From positions 1 through 64,000 of IMG/VR virus record IMGVR_UViG_3300020178_000825: DNA of 64,000 nucleotides, one strand, 5' to 3'. Both the position numbers and the translations under genes were made by a program. Positions 28,201 to 35,540 of the stretch are shown here, piece by piece. The number at the start of each line of letters is the position of its first letter. Within the stretch, counting starts at the first letter, position 1. Source of the stretch: a virus. Below the pieces are notes generated by a model. The model searched no databases. It was not told the origin of the DNA and worked only from the letters and a program-made list of their open reading frames with translations.

Positions 28201-31200
28201 ATTAACAATTAAGTTATTTTGAATTGTTGTATTTGTATTATTTACTTCTAATCTTTCGCCACCGCCAGTTACAACTCTCCATTCGTTGGATGCATGGAAT
28301 TGAATGTAAGTATCGGAATCACCTTCATGAATGATTTGGTCTACACCAACTATATCATTGTTGTTCATATCAAGTGTACCACCTGATATACTGAATCCAT
28401 TACTTACATAACTTCTTTCCCAAGATGAGATTAATGCTCTTACCGTACCATCATTTCTTCTCAATCTCATATCAGGGTAACCATTACTACCTACCCAGAA
28501 TCCAGATGAGTTATCGTTACCAACACCATTCGTTACAAAGACAAATGGCCATGTACTATTCCGAACTTCTCTAAGAGAAATAGCGTTATCAGCTACATTA
28601 TTTAAATCCATATCAATAGCATGACTATTGATTTGTAGGTTAGTAGCTAATGTAGTAGTACTATTGTTTACTTCTAACCGTTCCGAACCACCAGTTACAA
28701 CTCTAAATTGGTCTCCAGCGTGGAATTGGATGTAAGTATTAGTATCACCTTGACTAATAATAGCATTATCTAAATAAATGTTTTCAACAGTATTTAAATT
28801 ACCATTTCCTAAGTTTAACCCAGCAAATGTTGGTGAATCGGTTGTACGAACATCTTGATTCATTCTGAACGCATATGGAATATTTCCATCGTGTCCGATT
28901 GTTCTCCAAGTTTGATATGTCCCAGCTTGCAATCTTCTAAATCTCATATCATCTGAGAAGAAACTGATTGCTAGTGTTGCACTATAATAAGTTGATGCGT
29001 TTCCGTGTCCTAATCTCATCCCATACCACCAATTGGTATCAGGATTAAGAGTTGAGTTATTGATTGTGTTCCAATATTGGAAACTATCTGATTCAGTACC
29101 AGTATTTGATGATAATCTTGTTGCTGCATCAATAGAACCATTGATTTCACCATTAACAGTCAATCCATTTAAGTTCGAAGTTCCTGCAGGATTTACATAA
29201 TAATTATCATCATTCGAATCATAGTAAATTGGTGCATACATTGCTACACCAGCATCTACGATTTTAGCTGCATCAATCGAACCTAAGTAAAGAATCGAAG
29301 CGTTTTGGTCTTTATCACCATAGAAGGTAAACTGCCCACCATGTCCTTGTCCTCTGAATGTTGGATTAGCATCACTAAAGTTAATGTAAACATCAAATCC
29401 ACTATCATTGATACCAATGTTAGAAGTATAAACACCACTAAATGTTGGAGTACTATTTGTTTTTACCGCTTGGTTTAAATAATCTGAGAATTGATACCCA
29501 TCCCAAAGGTCAGCATCCAATCCAGAACCAGCACCATCAGAAAGTGAAGTCCAAACTTCTCTCCAACCGGGTGCATAACTACTACCTTGGTCGTTGTAAA
29601 TGAATACTCTACCAGCAGAACCACCTGTATTTGGTGCAATTGCTAATGCTGTAATATTACCTCTTGTAGAATCTGATGAGTTATCAGTCCAAGTTATCCA
29701 AGAAGAACCTGCCGTTTCGGTAAACCTACCAGCATCAGTTAAGTTGTAATTTCCAGCATAACTCCAAGAAGTTTTGAATACCGAAGTATATGAATCAAAT
29801 GCCCCATCACTTTCCATTTCGGAAATTACTTGAGCAGTTGTTATATTTGGATTTGAACCATTAGTAAATGCTCTTGTTCCTAATGAACGAATGTGGTCAT
29901 ATATAGCGTAGTAAGAACCATGTTGTCCATCCAATAAATCAGCATTAAGGTTTGATACTAATGTTGTAGATGAAACGGTCAAAGGAGCCGTTCCAGTTGC
30001 TTGTGATAAAGTTAATCTGTTAAATGTGGGTGAATCTGAACTTCTAACATTTTGGTTCATTAAATAAACCTCAGTTGCACCCTGTCCAGTATTAATTGTA
30101 CCAATGTTTACTAAGTTACGAGATGTATCAATTACAGTTGTACCATTTAATTGATAACCATATGGTGCATTTACACCTGTATCATCTAAAATTTGGAACT
30201 GAATTCTATTACTTTGCTCCGGCTCAATAAAGTTTAAACCTTCTGGTGTAGCTTGGATAGCCATATCAGAACTTGCACCATCACCACCATCAGATGTACC
30301 ATTAAAGTAAATTGTAGGTGTATTGTTTGATGATAATTGTAAGTTAGCAAATTTAGGAGTATCAGTTGTACGAACATTTTGGTTCATTAAATAAACCTCA
30401 GTATTCCCTTGTCCAGTATTTACTGTATTTGCAAAGAATGTACCATTTACATACATCGTATATGATGTATTTAATGTTCCCGTATTAAAACTAAAGTTAC
30501 CACCATTTAATCCAAATACTGCTTTAGTACTACTCGCATCACTCTCTAAGAAGTTTACTAAGTGGTCTGAATAAATTGATAGATTATTTTCATTAGTAAT
30601 TTTGGTTATTGCACCAGCAGTTTCATTTAAGAATAATTGTCCACCTGTTGAATATAAATTACCAGAAGTTTGTAAGTTTGAATCGGCTACCCATCTATCA
30701 GAAGATTCGTTCCAAATAAATTGTTTGTTAGAAGCAGTTCCTCTTTCAATCTCAATACCAGCATTTTGTGAAGGAGTACCAGTCTCATTTGAGTTAAGAA
30801 GTATAATATTATCTGCTAAATTAATGGTTTCAGTATTAACAGTTGTTGTTGTACCTGTTACTGTTAAGTTACCTTGTACATTAAGAGTTGTACCATCAAA
30901 AGTAAGATTTGATTCAACAGTTGCATTTGGTGCTGAACCATTAAGTGTAATTACACCATTATCAGTATTGCCAGTTAGAGAAAGTGTTCCAGAAGAACCA
31001 GCAGAACCTGAAGTTCCTCCACTTCCGCTTGTTCCAGATGAACCCCCAGAACCCGAAGTTCCTCCACTACCAGCAGTTCCCGAAGAACCTCCACTACCAG
31101 ATGTACCCGAACTACCTCCGCTACCAGCAGTTCCCGAAGAACCTCCACTACCAGATGTACCCGAACTACCTCCGCTACCAGAAGTACCCCCACTACCAGC

Positions 31201-33450
31201 AGTTGCAGATGTACCACCCGAACCGCTTGTACCACTTGAACCACCAGAGCCCGAAGTTCCACCACTACCAGATGTTCCTCCACTACCAGATGTACCATCA
31301 CTACCTGAAGTTCCTTGTTCACCACTTGTACCAGATGAACCACCACTACCAGATGTTCCAGAAGAACCACCACTGCCAGAAGTACCAGCAGAACCACCAC
31401 TACCAGAGGTTGCAGAAGTACCTGATGTACCACCCGAACCGCTTGTACCAGATGAACCACCACTACCAGAAGTACCAGCTGTACCACCAGTACCAGAAGA
31501 TGCTGAAGTACCAGACGAACCACCCGAACCAGATGTTCCCCCACTACCACTTGTACCATCATCACCAGATGTACCCGAAGAACCTGAAGTTCCTCCACTA
31601 CCACTTGTACCAGCTGAACCACCTGCTCCAGTTATACCACTCGAACCACCACTACCTGATGTTCCAGATGAACCTCCACTACCACTTGTTCCACCAGAGC
31701 CGGATGTTCCCCCACTTCCAGATGTACCTGCTGAACCTCCTGTCCCAGATGAACCTGTTGTACCAGAAGTACCACCAGAACCACTTGTTCCAGACGAACC
31801 TCCACTTCCTGCTGTCCCAGAACTTCCACCACTACCAGAAGAACCACCAGTTCCACTTGAACCAGCTGAACCCGTTGAACCTGCACTACCACTTGTTCCA
31901 GATGAACCTCCACTTCCAGAAGTTCCACTTGTTCCTCCACTACCCGATGTACCACCCGTACCAGAAGATGCTGAAGTTCCTGATGAACCACCACTACCTG
32001 ATGTACCACTTGTTCCACCAGAACCTGATGTACCAGCAGAACCAGTTGTACCACTCGAACCACTTGAACCCGATGTACCAGCCGTTCCAGCAGTTGCTGA
32101 AGTACCAGCACTACCCGATGTACCAGCTGAACCTCCCGTACCAGAAGAACCTCCTGTACCAGAAGAACCTCCCGTACCACTTGTACCATCTTCTCCACTT
32201 GTTCCACCACTACCAGATGTACCTGATGAACCAGTTGTTCCAGATGAACCACCACTACCTGATGTACCGCTTGAGCCACCAGAGCCGGATGTACCTGAAC
32301 TACCTCCACTTCCAGAAGTTCCACTTGTTCCACCAGAACCAGATGTTCCAGATGAACCTCCACTACCAGATGTTCCTCCACTACCAGATGTACCAGAAGA
32401 ACCTCCACTTCCGCTTGTACCACTTGAACCACCAGAACCAGATGTTCCAGATGAACCACCACTTCCGCTTGTTCCAGAAGAACCACCAGAACCCGAAGTT
32501 CCCGAAGTACCACCAGAACCAGATGTACCACCAGAACCAGATGAACCTGATGAACCAGAGGTACCTGATGTACCAGAAGATGATGCGTTAAACTTTCTTT
32601 GGAATGTACCTGTTGTTGTATCGAAAACTACAACTTCAGAAGAAGTACCTGTTGGTAAATCATCTGCAGTTAAGTTTCCACTAAAATCTATATTACCATC
32701 AACACTTAAATCACCCTTTATACCAACCGAACCAGTGAACTCTTGCTTATCAGAAGCACCATCACCAAATTTGTTTGAACCAGTAGCATAAACTACTGAA
32801 GATGATAAGTATGTTGTATGAAGTTCGGTAGAAGTAATTTTACCTGCTACCGTTAAATCATTTCCTATTGTTACATTGTTACCAACATCTAAATCAGTAC
32901 CAATATCCGCAGATTTATCTACTTTTAAAGTATCATCTGTTCTTAACGAACCACTAATATCTAATGTACCACTTATTTCAGTATCTACATTAATTTCAAA
33001 TCCTAAATTTGGTGAAATCACAGCTTCAGCTGAACCTGATTTTAATTTATCAATATCACCAATGGAATCCGCATTAATATTTGTAATTCCACTACCATCA
33101 CCACTAATTACTCCACCAACAGTTAAAGATTCGGATACATTTAATGCACCACTAATAGATGTATCTACATTTACTTTAAATCCCTTATTAGGTGAAATTG
33201 ATGCTGTTGCGGAACCACTAAATATTTGATTTTGAGCATCGGTTGTAAGAGCCGTTGGTGGTATGTTAAATAATTCCTCACCACTACCACTAAATATGGA
33301 TGCAGATACACTACCTTGAACATTAAGGTCATTGATTATATCAACATTTTCAGTAGATATATCAATTTGCCTTTCCCCATTCACATAAAGTGAAACTAAG
33401 GATTGTGAAATCTGATTTATACCATTTGGGTCTATACCTTTATAGCTCAT
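21850..33450 (-). CDS. Giant tail fibre (3866 aa) with Gly-X-Y shaft and S74 chaperone
   Basis: Residues 1-290 carry short fibre modules (GSGEELFNIP, GDGSGITNIN; ASISPN.GF.VN). Residues about 290-820 are a proline-free Gly-X-Y shaft. After residue 825 come beta-helical fibre repeats: four copies of the type TYIQFHA.DQWRVVTGG.ERLEVNN and several YY.DP..TSY.ND repeats alternating with YDR.NT. A Cys-containing domain near residues 3080-3170 (GVWRLDTGEKIRGCTDY, then RTYLYYSTNPAAQLKWW) may be a carbohydrate-binding module. The last 160 residues are a peptidase S74 intramolecular chaperone, with Ser3726 and Lys3731 in SDERLK and a coiled-coil end. Such domains trimerise the fibre and then cut themselves off. 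It is co-transcribed with the 105- and 110-aa genes. Confidence 0.92.
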   Translation of the reverse strand: MSYKGIDPNGINQISQSLVSLYVNGERQIDISTENVDIINDLNVQGSVSASIFSGSGEELFNIPPTALTTDAQNQIFSGSATASISPNKGFKVNVDTSISGALNVSESLTVGGVISGDGSGITNINADSIGDIDKLKSGSAEAVISPNLGFEINVDTEISGTLDISGSLRTDDTLKVDKSADIGTDLDVGNNVTIGNDLTVAGKITSTELHTTYLSSSVVYATGSNKFGDGASDKQEFTGSVGIKGDLSVDGNIDFSGNLTADDLPTGTSSEVVVFDTTTGTFQRKFNASSSGTSGTSGSSGSSGSGGTSGSGGTSGTSGSGGSSGTSGSGGSSGTSGSGGSSGTSGSGGSSGTSGSGGTSGSGGSSGTSGSGGTSGTSGSGGSSGTSGSGGSSGTSGSGGSSGTTGSSGTSGSGGTSGEDGTSGTGGSSGTGGSSGTGGSAGTSGSAGTSATAGTAGTSGSSGSSGTTGSAGTSGSGGTSGTSGSGGSSGTSASSGTGGTSGSGGTSGTSGSGGSSGTSGSAGSTGSAGSSGTGGSSGSGGSSGTAGSGGSSGTSGSGGTSGTTGSSGTGGSAGTSGSGGTSGSGGTSGSGGSSGTSGSGGSSGITGAGGSAGTSGSGGTSGSSGTSGDDGTSGSGGTSGSGGSSGTSASSGTGGTAGTSGSGGSSGTSGSGGTSGTSATSGSGGSAGTSGSGGSSGTSGSGGSSGTSGEQGTSGSDGTSGSGGTSGSGGTSGSGGSSGTSGSGGTSATAGSGGTSGSGGSSGTSGSGGSSGTAGSGGSSGTSGSGGSSGTAGSGGTSGSGGSSGTSGSGGTSGSAGSSGTLSLTGNTDNGVITLNGSAPNATVESNLTFDGTTLNVQGNLTVTGTTTTVNTETINLADNIILLNSNETGTPSQNAGIEIERGTASNKQFIWNESSDRWVADSNLQTSGNLYSTGGQLFLNETAGAITKITNENNLSIYSDHLVNFLESDASSTKAVFGLNGGNFSFNTGTLNTSYTMYVNGTFFANTVNTGQGNTEVYLMNQNVRTTDTPKFANLQLSSNNTPTIYFNGTSDGGDGASSDMAIQATPEGLNFIEPEQSNRIQFQILDDTGVNAPYGYQLNGTTVIDTSRNLVNIGTINTGQGATEVYLMNQNVRSSDSPTFNRLTLSQATGTAPLTVSSTTLVSNLNADLLDGQHGSYYAIYDHIRSLGTRAFTNGSNPNITTAQVISEMESDGAFDSYTSVFKTSWSYAGNYNLTDAGRFTETAGSSWITWTDNSSDSTRGNITALAIAPNTGGSAGRVFIYNDQGSSYAPGWREVWTSLSDGAGSGLDADLWDGYQFSDYLNQAVKTNSTPTFSGVYTSNIGINDSGFDVYINFSDANPTFRGQGHGGQFTFYGDKDQNASILYLGSIDAAKIVDAGVAMYAPIYYDSNDDNYYVNPAGTSNLNGLTVNGEINGSIDAATRLSSNTGTESDSFQYWNTINNSTLNPDTNWWYGMRLGHGNASTYYSATLAISFFSDDMRFRRLQAGTYQTWRTIGHDGNIPYAFRMNQDVRTTDSPTFAGLNLGNGNLNTVENIYLDNAIISQGDTNTYIQFHAGDQFRVVTGGSERLEVNNSTTTLATNLQINSHAIDMDLNNVADNAISLREVRNSTWPFVFVTNGVGNDNSSGFWVGSNGYPDMRLRRNDGTVRALISSWERSYVSNGFSISGGTLDMNNNDIVGVDQIIHEGDSDTYIQFHASNEWRVVTGGGERLEVNNTNTTIQNNLIVNGNVTYNGGVNLGDDYTIGKFTYVSIGDLGASGTQARTFEIARLAMDYNDWNDAGTFEVELHEDYYGRGDRKTYTVWWGYYNAWQVYLTDSRVWADNRMQVRIGSPVTISGDIRYVPVYVDVRYYGQVDVMIKTNKTVQYTDNTPSGGQAYINKSPGATNISDFTPDSEVFPTANSGQIAVPRVRFTSTSVGAWNVFNYGGAVGSGNFQDWTNSAGEMNYIQVNNLASGFSNHPTGVYTYGGVLSLRGANHSFQLYAAHTGDLAYKTQWNNDNYSGWRRILDSTNYPYAANMNQYVRTTDSVTFNEIYNNGWFRNNQSGEGLYNQATGAHWVSDADASWTARDSASSIRIRMKTNGSSERGSFYANSSNQIGILDAGGSWAIRHQNDYGTQFYTDGTTEEFRIGRDTVSGNYGTVQTRTTRGGWGGYSINGGWVFMHDHSNAAGIYNDYENEWAILMYRNSYVRLHFNGAGKLETTNTGISVTGNVVGTGTLDMDSKYHILGVSNNWDAVGQYAQTNLHFQGHQMFWIGAGNGTWFTGTANQKSQASGLAADANYAHDLLITTMYSDASYDRGITFAVSNNNDENSGWRLGKWHSGDARDASKLVVDGGLFVKGGYTDEYDYYANDYSSYYSAPAGQPHWGGDSGYFNRPSATFSTAIQIQSGNGGTNSRHPQIQFHQYGYGGPVIEYDGPEDILKFRGNSSRLDWVQFDTSGVSDGLRINYDQIYSYNRPLHLNHSANQNIYMVCASGGNVGIGHDTASQRLDVNGSVIIRTDLYMDNGRIYDVEDIFLNDRIYHDSDTNTYIQFHANDQWRVVTGGGERLEVNNGTTTVQNNLYVNGNRNRIGNGNDDRTHINDMLYVGATDSGDSHLYFGEGGYHAISYGAHWYWDSGYTFSWYMRNNNSDTLMMRYITNNNGYVYWYRHFHMNNYDINYVNQLHFNAGVRFYDDSNNNYLNFQADDTNGPTGIRFRDGNGTQYGYVYGDGDGANFGLLNRDGQWAVRTTNVQTSMYYDGAEKIYTRSDGVYVNGNIFASRFYDTNTSYYLDPASTSYLNDVRVNILYDRGATGYYWHGGSTSRMYAAEFINRVVIGGRFDYNAYNSVGSTRLHFGGGNSDANANYYIGTNLENYGGNYTKLDLRWHTGIRMGAQPGYGGIRMYNNEDLSTMLFSVGRSSQDVEVTYNLRVGGQKAINSRNHHVGSFTNLATAEDWAVSSTGNGAAALGGTFSNNGASNENSIIQDYDPWGRPAIVWRALNNDAGSNSDGGWNKTVSNLDGNKSYMWVTYVKRVGSNTSGTFYLGCSGGETLNMSGSANGNPYFTAFGISGLPQDVWCLVVGIVHANNHPSTSSSGKGGVWRLDTGEKIRGCTDYKMRYTGTRNQTHRTYLYYSTNPAAQLKWWGPGVYEINGNEPSIETLTGNRANDGNGLTFNNASQIIMPAYGGGTVRFRTNTHWDSRTGIDFIGTGTDEFRMSSDSGNLNLRVDGWMYNYDVTYSPRYYDQNSTSYYADPASTSYFNDMRANIYYDRDNTSYYANPGQTSYFNDIRTNIIYDRENTAYYFGSGQGDARMNTARAWNFYADDWFRNYNQYEGLYNQATANHWYADGTYWSIGESDNAKGIRIRDGHQGTIRGYFYAEDNNTIGILDSDGNWAVRVVRDSYVELRDNNEVTFRAGQGGVDGNYGTVQTHGGGKGGWEGYSINGRYVFMSADSSGAGIFNDIDNEWMAYFNRNGSTELMWNGARQMNTDSYGIYVRDQVRAQVYYDHDTGYYGNFNSTSRFNATVTNTSYFGSDTNKGRAQGYGTYSSSMHKIAYMSFDWNAQYDYYYYHGLASTDINGNFSDSMSLNSFNDVNIRLDSNNNNTNSYLRIHDNGAGNSMNVAYIGRENGNAIAYFYNRVYGAIYYDRNDGNYYVDPNGTSQLNRIDINSQIRHRGDTNTYMQFHASDQWRVVTGGSERLEVNNSQIYATRVFRCTQDIIAYYSDERLKDKKGKIGNALSKILSLDGFYYETNDLAKKVGFTEEGLQVGLSAQQVRDVVPEVVHLAPFDSDYDENGNLYSKSGEDYLTIKYDRLIPLVIEGIKDQHKIVSWNNTKMKELEGIIEKQQSEIEELKKLVKQLINKG
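30990..32580 (-). repeat. Proline-free Gly-X-Y triplet array in the 3866-aa fibre
   Basis: About 530 residues follow Gly-X-Y with X and Y almost only Ser, Thr, Gly and Ala, with occasional Asp/Glu. A 9-residue subperiod (GTS GSG GSS) dominates. At DNA level this is a long imperfect 9/27-nt repeat and causes long open frames on the opposite strand. Confidence 0.9.
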
Positions 33451-33461
33451 ACATTATTACT

Positions 33462-33794
33462 TTATGTAATTTCTAATACTGATACTACAACATCTGCCGA
33501 TGAATTCACCGAAGATGTTACAGTTATTGAATCGTTTGCTTCTAATACTACTTTTTGCTCCCCACCAACCAATATTGTTGAAGAACCTTGTGGAATTACA
33601 GCACCTTTTAATAAATATTTAGTTACCGATGCAGAGTTATCAGTTATCTGAACATCTACATTAATATTTTGTGATACTATATTTGCCACATTTACACCAA
33701 TCACAGTTGCCGAAGTTGCAGCAGGACAGGTATAAACTGATAAACCGCCTGTTCCAGCGGGTCCTTTAATACTATTTTTAAATGTATTTGCCAT
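33462..33794 (-). CDS. Short virion structural protein (110 aa), decoration-like
   Basis: An all-beta protein of the type common in marine T4-like phage virions: YTCPAATSATVIGVNVAN, then VDVQITDNSASVTKYLLKGAVIP and GGEQKVVLEANDSITVTSS...VVSVLEIT. The N-terminal KGPAGTGG resembles a collagen-like or attachment tip. The 287-aa gene at 49329-50192 has a similar start and end, suggesting paralogy. It lies 11 nt upstream of the 3866-aa fibre gene and may be its adaptor; the exact role is unknown. Confidence 0.75.
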   Translation of the reverse strand: MANTFKNSIKGPAGTGGLSVYTCPAATSATVIGVNVANIVSQNINVDVQITDNSASVTKYLLKGAVIPQGSSTILVGGEQKVVLEANDSITVTSSVNSSADVVVSVLEIT

Positions 33795-33805
33795 ATTTTA
33801 TTCCT

Positions 33806-34123
33806 TTATCCCAAAGCAATTGCAAAAGCGATTGCTGAATCTAAAACATTTACTCCATCAACATTGAACGAATCATCAGGTCCAATGTTAACAGAACCAC
33901 TAACTTGAATGGATTGAGAAACAATTACAGACGTACCACTTGTATTTTCTTCACCAATTGTAATTGTATCGTTTACAATCAATCTATCAAACTCTGCTTC
34001 AGTTACCGATATATCTCCAGTAAAGGAACCAGTAAAGGAACCAGTAAACGAACCACTTAAATCAGCGTATGCTGATAACGATTGTTCAATCGAACCTGAA
34101 AAAATGGGTGAATCTATTCTCAT
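33806..34123 (-). CDS. Mini-fibre protein (105 aa) with GSFTGSF repeats
   Basis: First gene behind the late motif at 34147-34155. It contains SGSFTGSFTGSFTGD followed by a single beta-helical fibre unit (FDRLIVNDTITIGE, then VIVSQSIQVSGSVNIG). The same SGSF.GSF.GD module recurs in the N-terminal regions of the giant fibres. It reads as one isolated fibre module and may be an adaptor or a remnant of module exchange. Confidence 0.7.
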   Translation of the reverse strand: MRIDSPIFSGSIEQSLSAYADLSGSFTGSFTGSFTGDISVTEAEFDRLIVNDTITIGEENTSGTSVIVSQSIQVSGSVNIGPDDSFNVDGVNVLDSAIAFAIALG

Positions 34124-34146
34124 TTATCTAATCCATTGGTTATAGG

Positions 34147-34155
34147 TATAAATAT
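34147..34155 (-). promoter_or_regulatory. Late-type motif ATATTTATA before the 105/110/3866-aa operon
   Basis: Sense TATATTTATAC, 24 nt from the ATG at 34123. No -33 TTTG. It would drive the S74 fibre operon. Confidence 0.6.
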
Positions 34156-34171
34156 AACTAATTTTTGTTTA

Positions 34172-34630
34172 CTACTCCGGCTTAGTGGGCCAAGTTATTT
34201 CAAATGGATTTGATTGGGATGTAATATCTCTTAATGATTGTCTGTATGTTTGCCATTCAGTTAATTTAGAACCACTAATTGGAGTATCATTCATTTGTGT
34301 CCAATCACATTCACTTAATAAATTATTTCGTATTTCTCTAATTTCTGTCCACTTTTCTTCTTTTCTTTGTGCAATTTCTTCAACAGATGCCGAAGAAGTT
34401 ATCCAATTCTGAACATAAACAGAACCGCTTTGAATTGGAGTACCTTCAACATAATTTTTTTCATAATCGGAATCAATATCAACAGCCACATATATTATTG
34501 GATATGTGTGAAAAGATGCCAATATATCATTTGTTAAGTTTTTTGGAAAACTAACATTAGTATTATCATTCCTTAAATTATCTAAGGTGTATGGATATGT
34601 TATTTCTGAACCGCTTACTTTTATATACAT
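34172..34630 (-). CDS. Tail fibre assembly chaperone-like protein
   Basis: This 152-aa protein ends with the hallmark of phage tail-fibre assembly proteins: IREIRNNLLSECDWTQMNDTPI, then WQTYRQSLRDI and FEITWPTKPE. Such proteins help fibres fold or attach. The N-terminal half (KVSGSEITYPYTLDNLRND...) is the usual partner-specific region. It lies within the fibre cluster, 12 nt after the LRR gene, and is the last gene of the operon starting at 50212. Confidence 0.82.
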   Translation of the reverse strand: MYIKVSGSEITYPYTLDNLRNDNTNVSFPKNLTNDILASFHTYPIIYVAVDIDSDYEKNYVEGTPIQSGSVYVQNWITSSASVEEIAQRKEEKWTEIREIRNNLLSECDWTQMNDTPISGSKLTEWQTYRQSLRDITSQSNPFEITWPTKPE

Positions 34631-34642
34631 AACTTTATATTT

Positions 34643-35524
34643 TTATTTCCAATTTGCTGGTATTGATGCGTAATTACTTAATCCCGTTGCATTTCTAAAT
34701 GCATATAATCCCAACGGAACTGGATTTCTAGTCCAAAGTTCTGGAGCATTTCCAACTAATGAATTAGAAGTTGTTGGCATTCTAAATACTGAGAAAAATG
34801 TTGTAACTGATGTGCAATTATCGAATAATCCCGTTGGGATTGAACCAATTGATGTACAACTTTTAAATGTTGATGAAAAGTTGGTTACATTTGTATTATT
34901 ATCAAATAACCCAGATGGAATAGCACTTAAACTAAAACATTGGTTAAATGTGGAGTTGAATGATGTTATTTGAGTACAACTATCAAAAAATCCACTTGGA
35001 ATTGATGATATTTGCATAAACGAAAAACTATCTACCAAAGATGTTACATTTACCATATAATCTAATAAACCAGTTGGTAGTGTTGTTATACCACTACTTC
35101 TTAAAAAGTTATCCAAATTAAATATAGTACTTAATCCTTCAAAATCAGTAGTTGGTAATGATGTTAAATTATTACAACCATGAAAGTTTATAGTTCTAAA
35201 TGAGCATTGACCCCAAGAAATAACCGCTGTATATAAACTTCTATATAAGGAATTGTTATCTACCTTAAAAGAAGGTACAGTTCCATTTAATTCAATATCA
35301 TAAGTACCGGCTGAACTAAAAGTATGTAATTTATTCACATCAGATGAAGATTGTATTACATTATCAGTACCATCATCCCAATTTACTGTAAAATTAGGTG
35401 TATTACTCCCATAATCGGCGATAGGCAATTCATATGTTTGATTTGCCGAAGTTGTTACTATTCTAAAAATAAATGATTCCAATTCTCCTCCTGTTACACT
35501 TGTTAATCTTCTTGCTATTCCCAT
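34643..35524 (-). CDS. BspA-type leucine-rich-repeat protein (293 aa)
   Basis: From about residue 90 the protein repeats units of the kind IPSGLFDNNTNVTNFSSTF and IPTGLFDNCTSVTTFFSVF, five or more times. That is the DUF285/BspA-like LRR seen in bacterial surface adhesins. The N-terminal 90 residues form a separate beta domain (FTVNWDDGTDNVIQSS, then HTFSSAGTYDIELNGTVPS) that looks PKD-like. There is no signal peptide, so it is presumably a virion component. Placed between the 4590-aa fibre and its assembly protein, it is a candidate receptor-binding accessory. Four Cys are present in the LRR turns. Confidence 0.75.
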   Translation of the reverse strand: MGIARRLTSVTGGELESFIFRIVTTSANQTYELPIADYGSNTPNFTVNWDDGTDNVIQSSSDVNKLHTFSSAGTYDIELNGTVPSFKVDNNSLYRSLYTAVISWGQCSFRTINFHGCNNLTSLPTTDFEGLSTIFNLDNFLRSSGITTLPTGLLDYMVNVTSLVDSFSFMQISSIPSGFFDSCTQITSFNSTFNQCFSLSAIPSGLFDNNTNVTNFSSTFKSCTSIGSIPTGLFDNCTSVTTFFSVFRMPTTSNSLVGNAPELWTRNPVPLGLYAFRNATGLSNYASIPANWK

Positions 35525-35540
35525 TTTATATAACTATTTG

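Noticed and set aside
31632-32531. Additional minus-strand open frames inside the shafts (for example 299 codons rich in Val/Leu/Gln/His)
   Set aside because: They are out-of-frame readings of the same repeat, without start signals or domains.
30602-32791. Long plus-strand open frames (729 and 535 codons) opposite the Gly-X-Y shaft, rich in Pro/Val/Glu or His/Tyr/Leu
   Set aside because: They are mirror images of a repeat made of GGT/ACA/TCA-type codons that leaves most frames open. The minus-strand frame continues far beyond the repeat on both sides and encodes recognisable domains.
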